Positions 59,796 to 64,000 of a DNA stretch of 64,000 nucleotides are shown here, in pieces. This stretch comes from Chitinophagales bacterium (lineage in GTDB: Bacteria; Bacteroidota; Bacteroidia; Chitinophagales; Chitinophagaceae), in NCBI GenBank assembly GCA_015655015.1, contig JAATFV010000116.1, positions 1 to 64,000 on the forward strand, read 5' to 3'. The position numbers were made by a program, and so were the translations under genes. The first letter of the stretch is position 1. Every line of letters begins with the position of its first letter. The notes under the pieces were generated by a model that worked only from the letters and a program-made list of their open reading frames with translations, did not search any database and was not told the DNA's origin.

Positions 59796-59841
59796 AAAAA
59801 CAAAAAAGCGGATAAAATGGAAAATCTTCCATTTTATCCGC
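59796..59841 (-). terminator. Strong intrinsic terminator, minus-strand direction
   Basis: Perfect 15-bp stem (gcggataaaatggaa at 59808-59822 with 59827-59841) and a 4-nt loop. On the minus strand it is followed at once by TTTTTTGTTTTT. No intact minus-strand gene ends at it, so it is an orphan that may once have closed a gene or a small RNA to its right. Confidence 0.8.
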
Positions 59842-59863
59842 CAAGAGGCCCCGAGCGTACGAT

Positions 59864-60036
59864 TTTCGAACCACTTCATGATGGATTTAAAGAGGCTGGC
59901 CAATCTCTTTAAAGTCGCCCAAGATACAAACAACTGATTATGTGCAAGTTATCATTTTAGCCGCGATCTGAACGGTCAGCCGTTCTTTGATCTGGGGGTC
60001 TACTGGAAAATATTAGAAGATCAGGTTGATTTTTGA
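59864..60036 (+). pseudogene. Gene remnant, copy 2 (SNHFMMDLKRLAN peptide)
   Basis: One reading frame gives SNHFMMDLKRLANLFKVAQD, a TGA at 59935-59937, then continues HFSRDLNGQPFFDLGVYWKI to a stop at 60034-60036. The second part looks like genuine protein. The start of the frame is missing and there is an internal stop, so it is broken. It shares its opening with the remnant at 58743. The rest of 60037-60136 shows nothing I can assign. Confidence 0.55.
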
Positions 60037-60136
60037 TCCCAGGTATCCAGGCAGCCCTGTCTGTATTTAAGATCGGGTGACGGTCCTACACCAAAAATAA
60101 ATCCAGGGCTCCCACGTTAAAGAGGCTAAACCCCGA

Positions 60137-60949
60137 ATGGATTTCGACTTTTACGAAATATACAAGGACTTCTCCACGATAGAGTTGCTAAAAATCGTTC
60201 ATCGCCCGGACGGCTTCCAGCCCGGGGCCGTCGAGGCGGCAAACCGCCGACTGTCAGAACGTGCAATTGCCCAGGACGACCACATAGCAGTAAATACCTT
60301 TTACGAAGAACGCGATCGTGACGCGAGGCTGAGAGCCGAAAAAATAGATCAAATCAAAGGGCAAGCTTCCGATCTGTTTCAACCCATCATACAGCCCAGT
60401 CCCAATGTCACTGCTCATAAATGGCTGAACATGTTTCTGCTGGTACTCGGCTTGCAATATAGCTGGACCATGATCAAAACATTGATCGCCGTATATAAAT
60501 CCATCGTCTTGGTCCTTTTCGGTGCAGGATTCGGTGTCCACGAACCTGTAGGATACAAAAACGCCACTTCGCACTTGCTGGACTTCAACTTCCTAATCAA
60601 TATCATCACACTCATCTATCTTCCCCTATTTTTCTATCTGTTGTATAGAAGAAAGCTCTGGGGTTGGATACTCGTCTTTGCAGGGATCTTGATCGGGATC
60701 CTGGGACTACCTATCCAAATCTACGCCTATTCCAAATTCCTGCGTGCTATGGGAGCAGGACGGATGGATACAACAACGATGGCCCAGTATGTGGTCCAGA
60801 GCCTACTGAGGATCGCTTTCGCTTGGTTCCTGTGGAAGCAAGATATCTGTGATCTCTTCGGAATTGACAAATCCACGAAAACCAGAACAGTTCTTTACAC
60901 GTCGGTGATGATGTTGGTTGTGTTCGGAGCGCTCTGGTTCTTTTTTTAA
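60137..60949 (+). CDS. Hypothetical multi-pass membrane protein with a cytoplasmic helical N-terminus
   Basis: A 270-residue protein. The first about 85 residues are soluble and charged (FSTIELLKIVHRPDGFQPGAVEAANRRL, then a Glu/Arg-rich stretch). They are followed by about five membrane helices: MFLLVLGLQYSWTMI, IVLVLFGAGFG, FLINIITLIYLPLFFYLLY, GWILVFAGILIGILGLPI, and VLYTSVMMLVVFGALWFFF at the C-terminus. The N-terminal ELLKI-x-x-P-x-x-QP-AVE pattern recurs in Bacteroidota membrane proteins, but no function is known to me. It stands alone on its strand between the remnant zone and leftward genes. Confidence 0.65.
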   Translation: MDFDFYEIYKDFSTIELLKIVHRPDGFQPGAVEAANRRLSERAIAQDDHIAVNTFYEERDRDARLRAEKIDQIKGQASDLFQPIIQPSPNVTAHKWLNMFLLVLGLQYSWTMIKTLIAVYKSIVLVLFGAGFGVHEPVGYKNATSHLLDFNFLINIITLIYLPLFFYLLYRRKLWGWILVFAGILIGILGLPIQIYAYSKFLRAMGAGRMDTTTMAQYVVQSLLRIAFAWFLWKQDICDLFGIDKSTKTRTVLYTSVMMLVVFGALWFFF

Positions 60950-60993
60950 CGCCTTCGATAATCATGTTGATATCTCTGATGGCTGAGCAACGG

Positions 60994-61562
60994 TTATTCC
61001 CCCCAAAGCTTCACACCATTTTTGCTTAAATCTTCAGCACCTTCCAATACCCCATAACTACCTATTTTTCTTATAGACATTTTGTTGTGGATATGGTATT
61101 TTAGCTTTCGGGAAGCTTGCTCAATTGCATTCCAATCCCAGAGATTTACTTTACCGTTTTCTTTGTTGATACCTTCGTTCTTTATTGCTCCTGCCTCCGT
61201 AAAATGCCCTATATGGGAATGAAATAAAACGTTTCCCTCCAGCCCACCAAAATAAAGTTGCACCCCCCCCAGCCTTCCGTCGCATAACGATAAGTATGCC
61301 CACCACAATACTTCGGATTCAATTCCACCCGGTGAAATCGAACTTTTCCACCAAAATCAGGCGCCCAAAGATTGAATGTTACTGCCGATTGCCTCCCTTT
61401 TTCCAGGTCAAAGGCGGTTATTATTTCTGCTGTACTTTTATACTGGTTAATTTTCTGTCCATAGGATGAATAATGTTCAAAGACCTGTAACTCCGTAGCA
61501 GTGAAAATGAAATCAAGCACACTAATTTTATCTTGTTTATTTGCAAAAAAATCATAGTTCAT
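60994..61562 (-). pseudogene. Hypothetical protein split by a frameshift at a G8 run
   Basis: The minus-strand frame from ATG 61562 (MNYDFFANKQDKISVLDF) reads to YATEGWGG. It then continues meaningfully only in a second frame, GVQLYFGGLEGNVLFHSH to NGVKLWGE, ending at 60994. The switch point is a run of eight C on the plus strand (61263-61270; G8 on the coding strand), so a gain or loss of one or two G restores one protein of about 188 residues. This is either a slippage-prone phase-variable site or a homopolymer sequencing error. Features such as NPKYCGGHTYRY and LYFGG do not match a family I know. Confidence 0.65.
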
Positions 61563-61639
61563 ACTTCATACAAGTTGTAAAGACTCAAATTAATGAGAAC
61601 GTTTTCTTTATAGGGCACGGTTAAGGTAGATTATCCGGG

Positions 61640-62257
61640 CTATTGATCATCCTTCCAGGATCTCTGGTCTTCCAGGAGCCTGTTTTCATAAAAATCTTTC
61701 CAATCCTTATAAAACGTTGTTAAAGGAAATTTGCGGCTGCGCTGTCTCGAATAAGTCAAATGCACAACAGCAAATTTAGCTCTACCTTCCGGAATCAAGA
61801 TCTCAAACAAAACGTCATCACGATCTGTCCGAATGCCAATTGCCCTGGTCATTTTCCACCGCAGTGGATGAAAAAAGCCAACTTCCTTCTTTAATTCAAT
61901 TTCATAAGGCGTCGGATCATCAAGGCGTTTCCAGGGCTCAAATAAACTTAGGTCCAAATAAGCAGCTGTTTCGTCGAGAATCATTCGCATCAATATCTTT
62001 GACTTGTCGAGCGAAAGAACCAACACCTTCTGAGGATCCGAGGTGGAACCATCGTAGCTTAAAAGAGCAACCATTCCCTTAAACGTTCTCATTACCTCTT
62101 TGGCATCGAGTTTACAGGCAATCTCCGTAAACCTAACAGCATGTTGCGACCCAGTTGATTGCCAATCACCATCAAGATACCACATGTCATTGGTAATGTT
62201 TGACAACCTACCTACTTCGTTGTTTCGCCATAGCAAAGTAGCTGAATAGGTTGTCAT
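61640..62257 (-). CDS. Hypothetical protein, 205 aa, coupled to the MFS gene
   Basis: A soluble protein without a signal peptide or membrane helix. It has an N-terminal beta-rich part (TYSATLLWRNNEVGRLSNITND, MWYLDGDWQ), a middle with MVALLSYDGSTSDPQKVLVLS and a C-terminal charged region (FPLTTFYKDWKDFYENRL). Its ATG overlaps the stop of the upstream MFS gene by 4 bp, so it is translated with it. I do not recognise the family. The coupling suggests a role linked to the transporter. Confidence 0.6.
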   Translation of the reverse strand: MTTYSATLLWRNNEVGRLSNITNDMWYLDGDWQSTGSQHAVRFTEIACKLDAKEVMRTFKGMVALLSYDGSTSDPQKVLVLSLDKSKILMRMILDETAAYLDLSLFEPWKRLDDPTPYEIELKKEVGFFHPLRWKMTRAIGIRTDRDDVLFEILIPEGRAKFAVVHLTYSRQRSRKFPLTTFYKDWKDFYENRLLEDQRSWKDDQ

Positions 62258-63492
62258 TTTATTTTATGTGTATCGAATGAAGCGACTGGTTTGTTACCCT
62301 CTCCGATCCGCAACTTGCGCTTTAGCAAAGATGCAGCGACAATAGCGATGAATGATACCAGGGCTTCGCCAATCAGCATAAATTGAAAGGAAAAGTTGTC
62401 GCAAACATTGCCGTCGAAGGTACGCATGTAGTGTATGGGAACGCCGATCAATAGGGAAAGAAGCGTGATCTTGGTAACGACAAGCCTTGGGCTGACTGCT
62501 TGCACCAGGATCGCCCAAAAAGCAGAGGTACAAATACCGGCAAAGAAAGCGTACAATAAGACCCCGGCATCGAATAGCCAGGTGATGAATGGGCAGAACG
62601 CGATCAGCAGGGCCAGCAGTGCCAGGACAGTCGCCGCTCGCAGCCAGGTGGTCCATTTTCCAAAGCGGTCGGCGGCCCATCCGCCGACGAGAAAACCAAT
62701 CAGGGAAACCACGATGCTGAGCGGGCCGGTCACTAACCGCACCTCACTATCCGGGATGGCGTACAATTGGACACCAATGTTCCAGCCGACCGTAGCGGCG
62801 CCGATTCCGATCGGACTTAGAGCCATGAGCGTAATAAAGATTCCTTTCGTTGAGCGGAACCAGGATCTGCTATCGGCTAAAATCTGTGCGGCTGCCTGGG
62901 CTGTTGTCTCCTTTTTCTCCGTGTGACCCTCGGGCAGGCGGAAAAGGACAACCATTCCCGTCAACATTAACGTTGCCTCTACCAGAAACATGATCTTCCA
63001 AGAAATGCCGCCGGTGAGGAGCGAAGTACAAAGGAGTGCGATCCCTTGCCCTCCCAGGATACCTGTCTGGTACCAGCCCGCTGCACGCCCCAGGCTGGTA
63101 GGAGAAATGTACCGGGCCATAAACCCGTTGGCTGCCAGCAATATCAACAGGGCCGCCACCTGGGACAGACCAGCCAACGCCTTCATAACATCCGAGATCT
63201 CGGGTTTCAAAGACAACCAGCAAAACGGAACGATGCCGACAATTGCCAGCGCCAGCCCAATACTGTACCAGCGACGCAGTGACAGGCTGAGATCAACCAC
63301 CGGAGCAAAGAGGAGATGCCAAGTGTAAACCGCTAAGCCCAGGTCTACCAACAGAGTGGTGGGCACCGGGTAAAATCCATTTTTTACCAGGGCCATAGGC
63401 AAGCTGCCGAACGCCCAGCCGACTGCAATGCCATAGGGCAAGGTAAGCAGACCTATAATAATGGGGGGCGTTGGGTTACGTACGTTAGTCAA
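62254..63492 (-). CDS. MFS transporter, AmpG-like
   Basis: An inner-membrane protein of about 412 residues with 12 probable helices: PPIIIGLLTLPYGIAVGWAF near the N-terminus, a central EGHTEKKETTAQAA loop, and IGEALVSFIAIVAASLL at the end. The GLLTLPYG start and LGRAAGWYQTGILGGQG segment recall the AmpG/PAT group, which import muropeptides or acyl groups, but the substrate is not certain. No ATG fits. The TTG at 63492 gives a natural N-terminus just before the first helix, and a TTG at 63540 would add 16 residues. It is followed by the coupled hypothetical gene. Confidence 0.75.
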   Translation of the reverse strand: MTNVRNPTPPIIIGLLTLPYGIAVGWAFGSLPMALVKNGFYPVPTTLLVDLGLAVYTWHLLFAPVVDLSLSLRRWYSIGLALAIVGIVPFCWLSLKPEISDVMKALAGLSQVAALLILLAANGFMARYISPTSLGRAAGWYQTGILGGQGIALLCTSLLTGGISWKIMFLVEATLMLTGMVVLFRLPEGHTEKKETTAQAAAQILADSRSWFRSTKGIFITLMALSPIGIGAATVGWNIGVQLYAIPDSEVRLVTGPLSIVVSLIGFLVGGWAADRFGKWTTWLRAATVLALLALLIAFCPFITWLFDAGVLLYAFFAGICTSAFWAILVQAVSPRLVVTKITLLSLLIGVPIHYMRTFDGNVCDNFSFQFMLIGEALVSFIAIVAASLLKRKLRIGEGNKPVASFDTHKIK

Positions 63493-63565
63493 CTGACATG
63501 GTTTGGGATCAAGATACGAAGAAACAGGTAACCGGGCCAAACCTTGGGTTAGGGGTGATATTTTT

Positions 63566-63583
63566 TGACCGTAAAGTCGGTCA
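63566..63583. promoter_or_regulatory. Short inverted repeat between divergent genes
   Basis: TGACCG at 63566-63571 and CGGTCA at 63578-63583, with a 6-nt spacer, between the MFS gene and the rightward gene at 63612. It is short enough to be chance. Confidence 0.3.
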
Positions 63584-63611
63584 GCATGTCAGTTTATTCG
63601 TAAATTGACGC

Positions 63612-64000
63612 ATGTTCCTTTTCAGGGTGGAAAATACATTTTGGATCACTGGTCGGGGAGTCGTGCTGACACCAGGTTTCGGAGATAAGCCAGTCCGGGT
63701 CGGTGCTGTAATTAGGTTGATCCGGCCTGACCAGTCGACATTACTTACTACCATAAGAGGTATTGAGTTCCACATCGACCATCCAATCTTAATCGGGCAA
63801 AATCTGAAAAAAGAAGACGTGCCCATAGGCACAGAGGTTTGGCTGGCGCAGGAGCCCGTCACTATCCAAAAGCCGAATACAAAGGCGTTGCTTCAGAAAT
63901 TGAAAGTGCTTAAAAGGTATGATAAGGACCGAATAATCTTCGGCGCAGCCACCCATCGATACCGTCTCCACTGGTCGTTGTCCGACCGCCAACTGGCGGA
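63612..64000 (+). CDS. Partial gene: translation-factor-like beta-barrel protein (3' end outside window)
   Basis: Open from ATG 63612 to the end of the window (129 codons). Residues 1-75 match the layout of the EF-Tu domain-2 beta-barrel: FRVENTFWITGRGVVLTPG, PVRVGAVIRLI, TTIRGIEF, and LKKEDVPIGTEVWL. No GTPase domain precedes it, so this is not an elongation factor but a barrel module used elsewhere. After a linker the text turns to DRIIFGAATHRYRLHWSLSDRQLA, which resembles the start of a SUKH/SMI1-type domain. If so, it could be an immunity-type protein. That last step is speculative because the rest is outside the window. Confidence 0.6.
   Translation, partial: MFLFRVENTFWITGRGVVLTPGFGDKPVRVGAVIRLIRPDQSTLLTTIRGIEFHIDHPILIGQNLKKEDVPIGTEVWLAQEPVTIQKPNTKALLQKLKVLKRYDKDRIIFGAATHRYRLHWSLSDRQLA

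Noticed and set aside
59864-59880. tRNA-like TTCGAA element
   Set aside because: The reverse strand reads GGTTCGAA, like a T-loop, but no acceptor or anticodon stem can be formed around it.
58743-59886. Attachment-site duplication of an integrated element
   Set aside because: The 23-bp direct repeat is part of a longer protein-level similarity with synonymous changes, there is no integrase, and no tRNA gene is involved.

Overview
The window looks like a chromosomal segment of a Bacteroidota bacterium, most likely close to Chitinophaga (Chitinophagaceae). The grounds are three SusC/SusD pairs, a FecR anti-sigma/ECF sigma pair feeding an STN-domain SusC, a GH78/GH39/GH172 enzyme set, YwqK-type and YceI proteins, and promoter-like TAnnTTTG -7 boxes. 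I see no rRNA, tRNA, CRISPR array or intact insertion sequence. The family assignment is an inference from gene content only.

Layout. 1-4.4 kb: tail of a Crp/Fnr regulator, an MgtA-type Mg2+ P-type ATPase and a three-gene membrane/YceI/hypothetical operon. 4.5-13.2 kb: a trans-envelope-regulated uptake locus (ECF sigma, FecR, STN-SusC, SusD, exported purple-acid-phosphatase-like enzyme). 13.3-15.7 kb: a PAS histidine kinase and an exported MsrB. 15.7-20.7 kb: a redox cluster (HxlR regulator diverging from an SDR across a perfect inverted-repeat operator, then AraC regulator, Old Yellow Enzyme, zinc-free quinone-reductase-like MDR and cupin). 20.8-56.2 kb: a large polysaccharide/glycoside utilisation region. 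It holds two SusC/SusD pairs, GH172, GH78, GH39, two unassigned glycosidase-like exported proteins and an esterase/beta-propeller fusion. It also holds a cytoplasmic block of MFS sugar porter, FucI/AraA-like isomerase, PfkB kinase, class III aminotransferase, ceramidase-like hydrolase and class I aldolase, plus an AraC regulator and a sugar-acid (CryL1-like) dehydrogenase. 56.3-58.7 kb: SemiSWEET, YwqK/TPR protein, AAA ATPase. 58.7-60.1 kb: a mosaic of broken genes including a frameshifted nucleotidyltransferase. 60.1-64 kb: hypothetical proteins, an AmpG-like MFS transporter and the start of a gene with a translation-factor-like beta-barrel.

How the genes could work together. Outer-membrane SusCD complexes would import glycosides trimmed by the exported hydrolases and esterase. 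The sugar porter would take monosaccharide into the cytoplasm. Isomerase, kinase and aldolase would then form an aldose-to-ketose-to-ketose-phosphate-to-C3 route. The aminotransferase and ceramidase-like hydrolase embedded in the same run suggest that the substrate is, or carries, an N-acylated amino group; this is inference.

Two patterns cut across gene boundaries. First, a conserved ~145-bp non-coding block (27677-27822 and 50704-50847), with a 43-bp core also at 39916-39958, sits upstream of two SusC genes and the GH78-led operon, and one copy lies directly in front of the AraC gene. Second, at least a dozen unrelated short tandem repeats (period 12-26 bp) occur. Between genes they sit at the 3' ends of reading frames, and in five cases each copy carries the gene's stop codon. 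Inside genes the period is a multiple of three and the repeats add short peptide repeats.
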